Below the pieces are notes generated by a model. The model saw only the letters and a list, made by a program, of their open reading frames with translations, ran no database searches and was not told where the DNA came from. From contig JAMJFZ010000199.1 in NCBI GenBank assembly GCA_026225945.1, positions 64,090,001-64,154,000 of the forward strand: a stretch of DNA of 64,000 bases. The letters run 5' to 3'. Shown here piece by piece: positions 48,325 to 60,189 of this stretch. The DNA comes from Cricetomys ansorgei. Lineage: Eukaryota > Chordata > Mammalia > Rodentia > Nesomyidae. Numbering within the stretch: the first letter of the stretch is position 1; each line of letters begins with the position of its first letter. Position numbers and translations under genes: made by a program.

Positions 48325-48870
48325 GCTACCCTGCCACACTTATGGGTTCCACATCTATGGATTCAACTAGTTGTACATAAAAATATTCAGAAAAATTCAT
48401 CTGTGCCAAACATGTTCAAAATTTTTCTTGACATTATTGTATTAACATCAAGGGATAATTCACTTGTTATTATTTCTAGTCTCAGAAAAATAACATGAGT
48501 TTTCTCTCATTTGAGGCGCCTAGATTTTATAGAGACACAAAGTCATGTGATTACATGATTTAAAAGAGGTGAAATTGTCTAGGAAAAAAAGAAGATAATG
48601 GGACAAGAAGGCAAGATGTTATGGTGAGAATATGTTTTCAATATATAACATACACTTATCTGGAATTTTTAAAATAGATTGTTGTCCATATAATATACTG
48701 AACAACAATGATTTGTATATTATTTATAGTGCATTAAGTAGTCTAAGTCATCCATGGGTGATTTAAAAGTATGTGGAAGGTCTATGACACTTTGTATACA
48801 ACTATACCACCTGATATGGCACCTAAGAACCCTTAGATTTTAATAGCCACAGGAAGAGCTGGAACTAATG
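48325..48870 (+). mobile_element. Tigger-like DNA transposon relic, split by an L1 fragment
   Basis: Left part (48325-48474): 'cttatgggttccacatctat', 'ggattcaactagttgtacat', 'aaaaatattcagaaaaattc' and 'ttcttgacattattgtatta'. Right part (48691-48870): 'caatgatttgtatattattt', 'gatttaaaagtatgtggaag' and 'acctgatatggcacctaaga'. Together these follow the order of a mammalian Tigger-type element whose ends read '..tgggttccgcatc.gtggattcaacca' and '..acttgagcatcc.tggattttgg'. The terminal inverted repeats are not intact. Confidence 0.55.
48475..48690 (+). mobile_element. L1 3'-end fragment nested in the Tigger relic
   Basis: 'gtctcagaaaaataacatga', 'gttttctctcatttgaggcg', 'cctagattttatagagacac', 'gaagataatgggacaagaag' and 'ttatggtgagaatatg' match the tail of a rodent Lx/L1 ('...acatgttttctctcatatg.agaatctagattta'). 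It interrupts the order of the Tigger sequence and so came later. Confidence 0.5.
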
Positions 48871-49104
48871 CCTCATGGATGGTAAACAATTGCCATATCA
48901 AGCCATTTGGCTTGACAAATGCTTGAATTTGGCTTGACATTTCAAATGTCAACTTAGAGGACATTTATCTGTGTCAGACATTCCCTCAATGAGGAGAGAT
49001 TCCACTCCATCAGAAGCGCTGGCTTGGAGATGGCAAGAAATCCTTATTAAAAAGATACCTAAGTTCTCCACTGACAGTGGATCATCCCTCAGGTTAACCC
49101 TCTG
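48871..49104. other. No repeat recognised; local duplicated phrase
   Basis: The phrase 'ggcttgaca(a/t)' occurs twice within 35 bases (48908-48942), with 'tttggcttgacaaatgct' then 'tttggcttgacatttc'. It is a small local duplication. Confidence 0.4.
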
Positions 49105-49441
49105 TTATCAGATACTTTTCTGTTAATATAGTACCAACAACATGACTCAACTAACACCTAGTGTAAGGAAGAGCTTATTCTTACAGTTCCATAATGTCCA
49201 GTGAGGAATGGCAACTGGCACCAGAAGCAATAAGCCAAGAGATTACACCTCAGGCATGCATAGGAAGCAGATAGAGTGAACTGGGAGCAGGGCAAGGGTA
49301 TGAACTTCCATAACCCACCCCCAGTAGTATAATGCATTCAGCAAGGTTGCCATGTCATAGTTCCTCCAAATAGCGCCTCTAATTAGGGAACAAGTGCTCA
49401 AATTCCCAAGCCTATGGGGGACAATTTCCATTCAGACCACA
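49105..49441 (-). mobile_element. Rodent LTR-like repeat, same family as 2991-3378
   Basis: 'agagcttattcttacagttc', 'gaagcaataagccaagagat', 'tacacctcaggcatgcatag', 'acccacccccagtagtataa' and 'agttcctccaaatagcgcct', ending 'cctatgggggacaatttcca' and 'cagaccaca', match the family's reverse-complement order. Diverged relative to the 2991 copy. Confidence 0.6.
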
Positions 49442-49779
49442 GATCTTCCTCTTGTCCCCTGTTTTCAGGTGAACAGGCTCTTAAGAGTGACAAGCATTGG
49501 CTTGCTATCATACACTAGTAGAGAAGAGTTGTTGTGCTTGGTTGTCTCTCAAGGACATAGAAATCAGGTAATAAAACAATCAATACCATTGCCTGACATG
49601 TCTGACCAGCCAAAGTAACTGACTCCTTGACTTTCCCACCAGATTCCAAATAAAGCTAGACATTACTTCCATACTCGATAGACGAAGGAGTTATGGAAGA
49701 TATCACAAGTTACTTATTTAAGGTTTCTGTCCATTGGGAAAGCCAAAATTGACACACTTCTCTCATTGCACTGAATAAT

Positions 49780-49895
49780 TTCAATGCTTGATTACTTAAC
49801 TCTGTTTTACAGATAGGAAAATAGTCACTTGTCCTAATCTCTTGATTAGAAAATGATGAATCTGAGAGTTCAGGCTGTCTAATTGATTCTGTTCC
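49780..49895 (+). repeat. MIR SINE fragment
   Basis: 'ttaactctgttttacagata', 'ggaaaatagtcacttgtcct' and 'tgaatctgagagttcaggct' resemble the MIR 3' half (ttattttacagatga.gaaact..., aacttgcccaag, ...acccaggtctg). Confidence 0.45.
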
Positions 49896-51084
49896 TTTCT
49901 GTGTGGGGGCCTTCAGTATTCTTCAGCCTTCTGCATTTGTTGGAGACATTGGTAGCTAGTGGGCCTTGAGAATGAGGGGAAGAATTTAATAATGAAGTAT
50001 GAATCAGACTGCTGCTGAAGAGGAAGTATTTCTTTCTGTAGAAGTTTGCCTAGGGCCAGCTCAGCATTGCATTACATGGCTCCCTTTTTGCCTTTTAAAT
50101 ATGCAGTATAATACCTTGTATAAGATGATATTATTAACATCTCATGATTCCTTAATGTCTTGCAATGAAGCACTTTTACACAAGGTATGTTTTCACATCA
50201 TTCATATCGGTAAAATTCTGAGGGATTTTTAAATAAACATGTAACATGAAATCACCATTTGAGAAGGAGTGAATAAGTGCCCAGGATTACCCAAACTTTG
50301 ATGATTTGGAGTCTCAGAAAACATTCTTCCTAAGCAAAAGCAGTAGTCAGCAGAGAAAGAAAACAAAATCTTCTGAAGTTTCAAAAAGAAACCTTTAGGT
50401 AGGATTCTTTGAAAAACTAGGCACATAGCATGAGCAGACCAAGAACATGCACAGACTCTATAGGCTGGCAGCTCACTTTGTATACTGCAGGCTCAGAGCA
50501 GATATCCTGTTTTTCAGCTCAGAATATCCTTCTAGGAAGAGAAACTTTCAACCATCTCTGCCTAGGAGGCCATCTGCACACCCTCATAATGTCATCTTGG
50601 TACATCTCATGAAATTTCACACCCTATGTGTTAAATATATCTACATAGATCATTAAAATGCTACTCGTTTTTAATGTTATCAAAGTGAAAAGCCATGTGC
50701 TGCAACCAACCATTTTCTAATTCTTCCTTACTCGTGCTACCTTGGGCTAAATGCTTCCAGAGAGATGTGTTACAGGCACTGGGATACACGTTTTCTCATA
50801 CACAATCTTTCTTAAAGCCACTACAATAACAGTAACCATTAGTGACTACTAGTCTTACGCACTTGACATTATATTACAGGGTTTGCATAATGTCTGGCTT
50901 ACTATGCCTATCATAACCCATAAGACAGACAAAATTTCCCATACCCAGATGTCCAAGAGAATCAACATAGAAAAGTGAGAAAATCTAGCCTTTCATCCAA
51001 GACTTAGTGGATCAGAATATTTTGAAAAGGAATATATATTTGCCCATAACGTTCCCAGGAATTATGAGGTAGTCTGAGGTTAAC
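49896..51084. other. No firm feature
   Basis: Short frames at 49999-50232, 50229-50426 and 50430-50656 show nothing recognisable. Confidence 0.4.
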
Positions 51085-51190
51085 ATTCACATATGTGAAA
51101 GGTAAGATAATGTTATTTCAACTTTATTCATTAGGAAACTGAAGCATGAAGATAAAACTCCTGTAGCCAAGATAGTAGCTGGGCTGTCCT
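51085..51190 (+). repeat. MIR SINE fragment
   Basis: 'gataatgttatttcaacttt', 'attcattaggaaactgaagc' and 'ctcctgtagccaagatagta' match the MIR 'attttacagatgaggaaactgaggc....ttgcccaaggtcacacagct' order. Confidence 0.5.
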
Positions 51191-52024
51191 TGCCTTTCCA
51201 CTACATGTCCTTCAGAACATCGGCTAAGAGTAGTTTTGTATTCAAAATGTGGTCTGGAGACCAGCAGCATAGCCTTGCATGGCAGATGGTGAGAAGTGCC
51301 AACTCTTAGGACTGCTCCCCAGACTGGCTGAGTCAGAACCTGCATCTCCATCAGATCCTCATGGGACAGTTTGAGAAGTGCTCTTATGTCCCATCAGAGC
51401 GGGAAACTAAAAACTGCCTTTCCTACTCTGTTGTTCAGAAAGCCTCCTTTAGGTGTTATCAGGTGGAGGTGTAGAAAGAAATGGGAGGCCAGAGAGAATG
51501 AGCAGCTGGTTCTGTTTACCACTGCAGTATTTCCTGCAGTAGCAGCAATGGAGTACCAGGAATTTTTAGGCAGGCATGTTCCAGAATCTTTGTCATCCTA
51601 GAATAAACTTCAGAGCAGACAAAGACTTATGAGTCCCTTTCGTGGCACTTGTTCACTTTATAAATCAGCTAGAACAACAGCAATGCCAGGGCACAGGTGA
51701 GGTTCATGGGATCTGGCCCAAGGCTGTTACGATTCCCAACTTAGAGTTGTAATCCTTTCTTTTCTTCAGTGCCTTCTAGCACCTTGGTAAGCAATCATGC
51801 TCTATTCTACTTAAGAAAGTATAATGATTCCCTTTCCCCACCTATATACTAACTGGGGTGATAACATAGTTATTATATGATAATCATGCTTTAGTAAAAG
51901 GATAATAGTCCCCAGAGCCTATGACTTCAAAGTCCATGTACTTAACTAATATCAAATATGTCAGAAGCACTACAAAACTCACGTATGTAAGGCAAATGAG
52001 ATGTCATTTTGCTTTTCCTTCTCT
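51191..52024. other. No feature seen
   Basis: Unique sequence; open frames of 75-76 codons (51124-51351 minus, 51371-51601 plus) show no motif. Confidence 0.4.
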
Positions 52025-52530
52025 TATTCACTTAAAAAATACATTTTGTGGCAATCACTGTGGTAAGTTCTGGGGATTCAACATTAAATAAAACATAGGT
52101 TCACTGTCATAAAAAAAAAGAATGCAAAGGTTATTGCTTACAATACAATATGGTATGATTTCTAGCTGAGTGACTTCAAAGGAAAGGCCAATTTAACATC
52201 ATCATTAGTATGAAAATTATAACAAAACAGAGTAAGATGTGACTTAATGCTGGTACACCTTGGGACAGGAAGTCCTTCCTGAAAAAAAAGCATTTGCTTC
52301 TGGGCAAGAAGTTGACAGGTATTGATTACCCACCTTTCCCAAGGCTATGCCTGTGCTCTTCACTCACTTATCCAGCCATCCGTGTGTCCATCCATTCACT
52401 CAACAGCACTGAGTGCTTTGCACTATAGTGAGTCTTGTTTATGCCTTGTGAAAAGACAACTTGAACAAAATAAGCACCTCTGTGATCTTGCAGAATTCTA
52501 CTTTCCAAGAGATGATACATAAATAAATAA
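52025..52530 (+). repeat. L2 LINE fragments (two pieces)
   Basis: 52035-52110: 'gcaatcactgtggtaagttc' and 'tggggattcaacattaaata', the L2 'cactgtgctaggcactggggatacaa.a..gaataaaac'. 52330-52530: 'catccattcactcaacagca' and 'ctgagtgctttgcactatag', plus a 'caagagatgatacataa' tail. The two pieces repeat the same part of L2, so they are two copies or one rearranged copy. Confidence 0.42.
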
Positions 52531-52567
52531 ATGCTACCTCACATTTATAAAGTGGCCTAAATAAAAT

Positions 52568-52571
<4 letters not shown>

Positions 52572-52609
<38 letters not shown>
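52572..52609. repeat. (GT)n microsatellite
   Basis: 38 uninterrupted bases, 19 GT units. Confidence 0.97.
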
Positions 52610-52610
<1 letters not shown>

Positions 52611-54004
52611 TGTGTTTAACTTTGTGTTTAATACAGCCATTAGTGAGGACTTTGGCATAGAAGCCAGTGTCTTTGTCCTCCAGCAGCTAGAAGAACATAC
52701 AAGGAATATTCTAGATGATGCTGGAAAGTAAGGGTCAGTTCTAAGTACCAGTGTGAGTCAGGGACCCCTGCATAACCAGCATTTTCCCATCAGCACAGCC
52801 CCGTCACAGTCAGTGTTCAGGATCCAGATTCTTAGGTGCATGGTAGGCTTTTGTGAAAAACAGTGCATGGTGACATGTGACAGAGCACAGAGGCAACTGA
52901 AGGCTCCAACATGCATCCCAAAGCTCAGCTCACTGCTACTATTCGTTTTTGTGGGTGTCTTCATTTAATCATCTACAAAATGACTCAACCCAGAAGATTA
53001 CTGTGGCAACTGAATTATGCATTTGGTGTATACCAGCACATTATCTGGTGGGTCAGCGATAAATATTGACAGAATTTTCAGTGAAATATCCAGTTTTCTG
53101 ACTTTAATGTCAGAAATCCTTGTACTTTCCTTACAAAGTGATGGATCTGTCTCAAAAGAGATGGTGGAGTAGGCACAAGACAGCCCCCTTCTCCTCCAAC
53201 CACTATATATTGATAAGAAGTGATGGAACACATGAATGGGTCTTCCTCATAGAAATCGTGCCGTCAAGATTAAATGATTACCTCACTGAAACAACCTCCA
53301 CTGGTTCTCTGTCAATAAGGATTCATTCAGAACACCAAGGAAAAAGGGTATATAGGTACTGGCTAGTGGGTAGAATTTTCCAGCTCTCTTCATTTTAGTT
53401 CCTTATTGCGTATCTCAGAGTTTAAAATGGAGTCTTGTGAAGGAGTAAGAAGAGAGAGCATTAATCAGAGAAACTCTGAATTGGAGAAGCCTTGAAAACA
53501 AGACTATCTAAATGGCTAAAGTGTCCTTCCTGACAGGATAAGGAATTGAGCTTGACTTGGCAGCTTAGGTAGCACATAGGAACAGTAGTTTAGTTGAGCA
53601 GTACCCAGGTGCTTCTCTGAAGGCATTTTATTGACATGGTTATCATTTGACTTTAAGTTAACATCGTCACCCTTGGTGATGTGAGTGGACCTCATTACCA
53701 GGGTCTTAGGAATAAACGTGGACATTTGTCATGAAAGAAAAAAAAAATCTGCCTCAAGGAATTGGATCCTTCTGGAGTTTCTAGCCTCCTGGTTTTTCCT
53801 ACAGACCTAACACCAACTCATACACAGAACGTCTAGGCACCTGTTGGGGCACCTTCAGAGAGTGGGTACTCCCTATCTTCTGAGAAACCCTGCCATCCAC
53901 TGTTGGAAGCTTCTGTATTCGAACACAGTGTCACCTCAATTTTTGCACCAACAACAGGCTTAGGAATAGGAAACATCCAGTTGGTCCTCCTTGCTCTGCC
54001 TCTT
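52610..54004. other. No feature seen
   Basis: Opposed overlapping frames at 52753-52968 and 53120-53398 have no recognised motif. No repeat family is recognised. Confidence 0.4.
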
Positions 54005-54110
54005 CTGTTTCGGGTCCTCGGTGCCTTACTTAATCTCCTTGACCCTTCATTTTCCTCTGTAGGATGAGGATAATGCAATCAACTTTGGTCATTTGCAAGG
54101 ATATTGAAAC
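54005..54110 (+). repeat. MIR SINE fragment
   Basis: 'gtgccttacttaatctcctt', 'gacccttcattttcctctgt', 'aggatgaggataatgcaatc' and 'gtcatttgcaaggatattga' match the MIR 'caagttacttaacctctctgagcctcagtttcc.catctgtaaaatggggataa...gttgtgaggattaa' order. Confidence 0.55.
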
Positions 54111-54924
54111 TTAAGCGATTTTGATTTTCCTCTGCCTTTGCACTCCCTTCCCCTTCCCATTTGTTCTATAAATGAGGACTGCACATCTGTGTTGGTTAAT
54201 CATATCCAACTCCACAAAGTACAGTGGAAAGCCAGGCAGGCAAGAGTCCATAAACAACCAATCAGTAAACAAATAGAGGAGCCATTTAGGATGTTTGTGG
54301 ACTATGGAAAAGTACAAGTTATACATTGTAGGCATGACTGGTGATGGAAGTTGGCTTTTAGATTCAGTAGGAAATGAAAGAGGAGGGAAGCATTTGAGCT
54401 CAGGGTAGCATGATGGCTATAAGTTGATTTAACTAAGGTTTGTTTCTAATGCAGTGTGATATCTTTACAGAGATTTAAAAGAAGAGAGACTTTAATTTAC
54501 TTTTTGAAAGTGGACAATCAAATTTAGAAAAAAATCTTAAGAAGAGGTGTGGTCAGTGATGCCCAGAACAGCATCCACAAACTTGATGAAGCCAGCCCTA
54601 TCATAGAGATATGGCCAATGATAATCATATTCTGCCTCTCACAGGAGGGATGGTTTTCTGCTGACTTACCCCATCTGGCTACTTTTGCCATTAGTCTTAG
54701 GACCAGATCTATTCTCATCCTCATCTCCAAAGGACTCCCACTTGTCAGTGTCCTTCTAAAACTGTTGTAATAACTGAAAGAACTTGGCACCTAATTAAAT
54801 CCCAAATAACTAAACAATATACAATGTTTTTACAGTGACAATAGGACATTGAAAATCCTATTATACTATGGATTTGTGTTAACTGTTCAGTTGATTAGCA
54901 GCGACATATGCTACATAAATATCT
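54111..54924. other. No feature seen
   Basis: Frames at 54111-54344 and 54524-54790 overlap frames on the other strand and show no motif. Confidence 0.4.
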
Positions 54925-55230
54925 AAATGTAGGACTAGAGAGATGGCTCAGTCAGTAAAGTGTCTGCCTGCTGGTCAAGCATGAGGAGTGGAGTTTGATT
55001 TCCCAGCACCCAGTGAAAGTTAGGGGTGCAGCAGTGTGGATCTGGGCCAAGGGGCAGAGAGAAAGGTGTATCCCTGGAGTTCATTGGTCAGCCTGGCCTA
55101 GCCAAATGGTAAGTTCTAGATTCTGGATCTTGCCTCAAAAAATAATGTAGAAAGCAATTGAGGGAGACATATAATATTGATCTCTGGCCTCCATACATGT
55201 AAACACGTAAATGATCCACCTTCCCCCGCA
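54925..55230 (+). repeat. B4 SINE, near full length
   Basis: The ID-like head 'ggactagagagatggctcag' and 'tcaagcatgaggagtggagt' is followed by 'gatttcccagcacccagtga' and the B1-like part 'agagaaaggtgtatccctgg'. Then come 'agttcattggtcagcctggc', 'ctagccaaatggtaagttct', 'tggatcttgcctcaaaaaat' and 'gatctctggcctccatacat'. This is the classic order of B4, an ID/B1 fusion SINE, at ~300 bp. Confidence 0.88.
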
Positions 55231-56454
55231 CACAAATTTCTAAGGTGCCAATCTGACCTATTTCTGCACATAGTCTTTTACCTATTTTTTAGGACACCAT
55301 ACCTGCAAAAGTTCTTCTAGACTAAAGGAAGATCCTTGAGAAATGTGTTTACTCAAGGAATCATTTCCAGAGCTCTGCACATGAAATGGAACACAAAATG
55401 CACGTTTATTAAACAAATAACTGGTACACATTTGTTCAATGAATAACTGTTTTAATTAGTACGCAAGGTAACGTGCTTTATTAAAAATGGAGAATTTAAT
55501 GAAGTCAAGAGAACAAAAGTAACTCATAGCTTCATGCTATTACATATTTGTCCCTAATACTGTCATCTTATTCATACGTTGTACACCCTGAGCTGACTCT
55601 CTTAGTGTGTGCTTGTGTTGACAGACAGCTTAACAACAAAGAACTCTCTAACATGAATCGGATAACTATAACTCAAGACATTGGCTGACTGTAGATTATT
55701 TAATGGGACTTATTTGAACAAATGAAACTATTAGTCCTATGAGACATTTCCATCATTTTTTCTATTTATTTTTCACTATTCTATGGGTCTCCTTGTACCA
55801 TAATATTACATATCTGATCATTTTCTTAGCACTAAATCCTAGAAGAGGAAGTACTAGACCAAATCTATTTAAAATGTTTTAAAATCATTTATTGCCTATT
55901 AGCCCTCAAAAGCAATGCTAAGCAATATCTTTTCTCCAGTATCCTTTATAAAAATAAATAAGCATGAAGACAATGAGAAAGGTATTGGGCAATCTTTGGA
56001 AACTTAAAGATAGGCAGGGTATAATGAGTGAATGTGTTATGTGCTGAGAATGGTGATTCTATTATTCCCCACCTTCCACATACTCAGTATCTGCTTATTT
56101 ATTACTTTGAGAACTGATAATGACATGCCTTTTGAATTCCCAGGACCTCATGGTAAATCACAGTCTTTGTTTGCTTTCCAAGGCTCATGCATGCACAGAG
56201 GTAGAGGCCACAGGATAGTTTTGAGTGTCACTCAGGAAGGTAGCCTTTGAAACAGTGATTCTTCATTGGCTTCGCACTCACTGATTTAGTTATACTGGAT
56301 GGCCAGTGAGCCCCAGGGATTCTCTTTACAAATGTTCTCTAGATTGAACTCATCTCCATATGCTTATAAGGTAAACACTTTATTGATTATAATGTCCTAC
56401 TATCCCTACTTCTTGGTATTATATAACTTTAAGGAGCACTTGGTGGGGTGGCCA
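55231..56454. other. No feature seen
   Basis: AT-rich unique sequence. The 72-codon frame at 56032-56250 shows no motif. Confidence 0.4.
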
Positions 56455-56640
56455 AGAACCAGACCTTTGAAGTCAGCTTCATGGTAGACCAAGTTTGAGT
56501 TCTAATGTGTGTTATTTATATGAGCTTCAGCAAATCACACAACTGCCTTGACTTTTAAAGATGACAAGAAAGGAGAACTCCCAGAACCCACACTGTAGGG
56601 TTGTTTAGAAAAGTAATTTAGTTTATGGTAAGAAAGCAGA
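56455..56640 (+). repeat. MIR SINE
   Basis: 'cagacctttgaagtcagctt', 'aagtttgagttctaatgtgt', 'gagcttcagcaaatcacaca', 'ctgccttgacttttaaagat' and 'gtagggttgtttagaaaag' match the MIR 5' to middle order (gactttggagtcag, gacctgggttcaaatc, accttgggcaagtcact, cctcagtttcctcatc, agggttgttgtgagga). Confidence 0.55.
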
Positions 56641-56787
56641 TCATTGACACACAGGGACTGCTTGAAAATGGTGGTTATAGTATTAAGTATTACATCCAAA
56701 TGGCCGTATAGATGGCTACTCCAACTGCTTTCTTTAAATTAGTTGATCCACTATGACAATCAAACTTTGATTTTTTTTTATTAAGAG

Positions 56788-56819
56788 GAAAAGAAAGAAT
56801 GAAAGAAAAAAGAAAGAAA

Positions 56820-56872
<53 letters not shown>
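56788..56872. repeat. (GAAA)n then (TAGA)n tetranucleotide microsatellite
   Basis: An imperfect gaaa/gaaag stretch (56788-56820) leads into 13 perfect TAGA units (56821-56872). Long perfect tetranucleotide arrays are usually variable in length between individuals. Confidence 0.97.
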
Positions 56873-57151
56873 ACAAATTGAATTTGGATGGAGTGTATAT
56901 GAACCATTCTTGAAACCTCTTTATCATCATTGACTAAGATTAAATATAAAACTATAGTGGCCTCTGGAAGCTTTCCTTCTCTTGATCCAACCTGTTTTTG
57001 ATCCTGCTGCTCAAAGCTCAGTTGAGATCATGTCCCTTAATTTACCTGCTTGGGAACCATTGTTTCTTAGAAAACACACTTTGTCCTATATAATTTACTT
57101 TCCCACTTTGTTAGAGCAAAATTTGAAATAATTTCCTAAGAAAGCAACTAT

Positions 57152-57375
57152 GGGACAGGGCTGAAGAGATGACTCACCAGTTAAGAACAGGAATTGCTAT
57201 TGCAAAGAACTTGAGTTCAGCTCCCAGTTCCCACACCTGACCACTCCTAAACTCATAATTACAGATGCCGGGGGGCTGACATTTTTGATCTCTGTAGCAT
57301 CTGCACTCATGTTCACATACCTATACAGAGATACACATATGTACAAATGACTAAACATAATATGCCTTAAAAAAG
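57152..57375 (+). repeat. B3 SINE
   Basis: 'gggacagggctgaagagatg', 'actcaccagttaagaacagg', 'gagttcagctcccagttccc', 'actcctaaactcataattac' and 'gatctctgtagcatctgcac', then an 'acacatatgtac' tail, match B3 in order with moderate divergence. Confidence 0.8.
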
Positions 57376-57954
57376 AAAGGGACCATGTAAAGTCTGCCAG
57401 TCTGAAAGTATGTTTATTTTGAAACAAATCTCTACATTGCAAACAATTTGTTCATGAGCTTGTAGAAATGATGTTACTTAGTGGCATACTCTCTGATTTC
57501 TAGATTCCATGTTTCAGTTTTTCCTTCCCTTTATCTACCTTTATCCTTCCTTTACCTTTTTCCTGTCCTCCATCTCTTTCTCCCTCCCATCCTTTGTTCA
57601 TTTCTTGTTTTAAATAGTTAGAACCATTATATTTCTGGTGTTCTAAAAATTCTCAGGACCTATGCTTTCCCGTTCTGCCTGTTAAAACTTTAGCAGGAAT
57701 TTTGACATCAGACACGACTTCTATGTCTCTTTAGCACTGCAAAGTTGTCCATTATTCACTTTATAGTCTGCTTTGTCCTCTGTGATGTTGTTCCCTACTC
57801 CTGGAGTGTCTCACAATCACTCCTAGAACTGTCATATAGTATTCTATGTTGTTTGTGTGTTCTTCTTATATATCCCATGTTTTTACCTTGTTTTTGGCTA
57901 GGATTTGAAAATTTTATTTAATGATGACATTTTCCCCTTTGATTTTTTTTCTTC
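57376..57954. other. No firm feature
   Basis: T-rich plus strand without a named repeat; it could be an old minus-strand LINE. Confidence 0.35.
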
Positions 57955-58615
57955 TCTACAATAAACTTTATTTTAAAACATTTTAATTGACATATTAAAT
58001 CACTTGCCCATTTCTCTTTCCTATCTCCAACTCTCCCAAGTTTCCTCCCTTTAATTCCTCAATGCTTCCCCTTTTCTTCTCTATTTGATTATTACTGTTT
58101 TTATACACACACACACTATAATCCTATTGAGTCCATTTAGTGTGACTTATGTGTATATAATTTCAGAGCTGAGTACTTTGTATTAGGTAAGCAATTGTGA
58201 GGTTCCTCCCTGAGAATGGCAATTTCTCTCTCTCTCTTAGTAGTCATTAACTGCCTATAGCTCTTTGTCTAGGAGTGAGGCATTGCAAGATCTCCCCCTT
58301 CCGAGTTAGCATGGCTGTTGGTATTATCGCTGTTCAGGTCCTATTGAGATGACCATATTGTTGAGATATCATAGGTAAAGATTCTCTGTCATTTCTAGGA
58401 ATTACAATCTCACAGCGAACTTCTTCATCCTCCAACTCTCAACAATATTTCTACTCCTCTTCTGCAATGTTCTCCAAGCTTTAGGTGCAGGAGTTGTGTT
58501 GTAGATGAATTCATTGAGTCTGGATACCCTATATCAGCTGGTCTCTGCGTTATGACCAGTTGTGCTTTTCTGCAATAGTCTCCATTTGCTTCTGCAAAAT
58601 GTTCTTAATACATTT
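57955..58615 (-). mobile_element. Lx-type rodent L1 fragment
   Basis: Same order of blocks as 30250-31095: an (AC) tract near 58106, 'cagagctgagtactttgtat', 'cctccctgagaatggcaatt', 'taactgcctatagctctttg', 'gttagcatggctgttggtat', 'gttcaggtcctattgagatg', 'catattgttgagatatcata', 'ctcttctgcaatgttctcca', 'taggtgcaggagttgtgttg' and 'gtctctgcgttatgaccagt'. It is better preserved than the 30-kb copy. No coding frame. Confidence 0.68.
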
Positions 58616-58844
58616 AAAATATTATTAAGAACTTTGTCATGTTTTCAACTTGTTTGTGTAGCTTCAATTTCTCCCATCATGGATGCTATTCATTCTCAAC
58701 TCATTTGTATATTCCAATAAAATAACATTTCCTCTCATTAATTATATTAAATTTCCTAATGATGTATTATTCTAGTTTTATGTTTTCTAATTAGTTATCT
58801 TGATCTTAATTTCTCTTGTTTCAGAGTTTTATGTCAAAAAAACT

Positions 58845-59215
58845 ATATATCCTAGTCTGGTAGTGGTTTTCCAACAAAATACCACAGACTGAATTACTTT
58901 AAAAAAGATATTTATCATCCACAATTTTCAATGATGGGAAGTCCAAAATAAAGTTCCTAGTTGAAGTGGTTCCTGGTGGGAGTTTGTTCTGTCTTTGAGA
59001 TCATTTCCTCCTCTCTGCATCCTCACATAGAAGGGCTTTCGTCTCTCTTCCTGTTTCTTTGAGAACACAAATCTTGGCATATGCTCCCCACCATTAGGAC
59101 TTCACTGAAATTCACCCACCTCCCAAATGACTGTTTGTCTCATCACATTGGAGTCATGGGTTCAGCAGATAAATTTAGGAGATAACATGCTGGGTTTACA
59201 ACAACATATGAAAGC
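58845..59215 (-). repeat. Ancient mammalian LTR-like repeat (MaLR-type)
   Basis: 'ccaacaaaataccacagact', 'aagatatttatcatccacaa', 'ttttcaatgatgggaagtcc', 'ctctgcatcctcacatagaa', 'cacccacctcccaaatgact', 'catcacattggagtcatggg' and 'ttacaacaacatatg' follow a widely shared mammalian repeat in reverse complement ('..ataacaaaataccatagactgggtggctta...ctcccaaaggccc...catcacattggg'). The family name is uncertain. An inverted relative lies at 61745-62090. Confidence 0.58.
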
Positions 59216-59507
59216 AAGTTTGAATGAGGATGCCATGCACTGAACCTTAATATGAAAAAGCATTGAAACTTTAGAAATTACTTCAATATATGCTCATGTA
59301 TGAGTATTATGCAGAGGCCAGACGGAAACAAGAACCGCAACACAACTGATAAAAACTTTACCAATCACAATGTTCTTTCTGAGAAAGAAAGCTTATAACA
59401 TGTTAGAACTGTTTTTGTGAGAACTCTATGTCTCATAAAAACTGAATTCTTTGGAATCTACACAAGAGAAATAAAGACGCATGCATATAAAAACACACGT
59501 ATGTGAG

Positions 59508-59815
59508 CTGTAGAGATGGCTCAGGAGTTAAGATTGCTTGATGTGCAAGAACAAGGATTGAAGCTGGGAACAGTTGTATACACACTGTAACCCTGGCCCT
59601 GAGCAGGGCAGAGACAGGATTGCTGTGGTCTACCAGCCTATCTAAACATGTGAGCTCCAGGATCATCCAAGACTGTTCCCTAAATATTAAGGCAGAGTGA
59701 CAGAGGGGACACCTGATGGTCTCCTCTGGCCTTGGGGATGTGCACTGACTTGCACACATATATATATGCACACATCTCACATACATATACTCTCATCTAC
59801 ATGCACACACACAAC
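59508..59815 (+). repeat. B4 SINE, near full length
   Basis: The head 'agctgtagagatggctcagg', then 'aagaacaaggattgaagctg', 'cacactgtaaccctggccct', 'gagcagggcagagacaggat', 'tgtgagctccaggatcatcc' and 'tctcctctggccttggggat', and an AC-rich tail, match B4. The 117-codon minus-strand frame (59433-59786) is its reverse complement, not a gene. Confidence 0.78.
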
Positions 59816-59824
59816 AAAATACAC

Positions 59825-60188
59825 ATGTGAATGTTCATAGTAGCATTATTCATAATAACCCAAACTGCAAATGGCCTAAAGCAACATTAACAGTTAAATG
59901 AATAAACGTGATATTCAACATGTTGTGGGCTATTAGTCACTAATAAAACTTTATAAATGAGTGATACATGCTACAAAATGTTTAAACTTTAAATTTATAT
60001 TTTAAGTTAAAGAAGGCAGACCAAGAAATGTCTATGAATGGCCAAGTTTTACACAGACAGATTGACTAGTATGCACGTGTGGGCGTTTAGCCACATAGAA
60101 GCTAAGAGAAATCTTGGAAATTTGAATATGTTCCAAAGTTGAATCATGCTAATGGTTGCAAAATTTTAAACACTTGAGGAAAATTTAA
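59825..60188 (+). repeat. Old L1 ORF2 3' end and start of 3' UTR
   Basis: 'gaatgttcatagtagcatta', 'ttcataataacccaaactgc', 'aaatggcctaaagcaacatt', 'aatgagtgatacatgctaca', 'aggcagaccaagaaatgtct', 'gttccaaagttgaatcatgc' and 'taatggttgcaaaattttaa' match an old mammalian L1M type in order. It is non-coding now. Confidence 0.62.
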
Positions 60189-60189
60189 A

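Noticed and set aside
59433..59786. 117-codon minus-strand frame
   Set aside because: It is the reverse complement of a B4 SINE.
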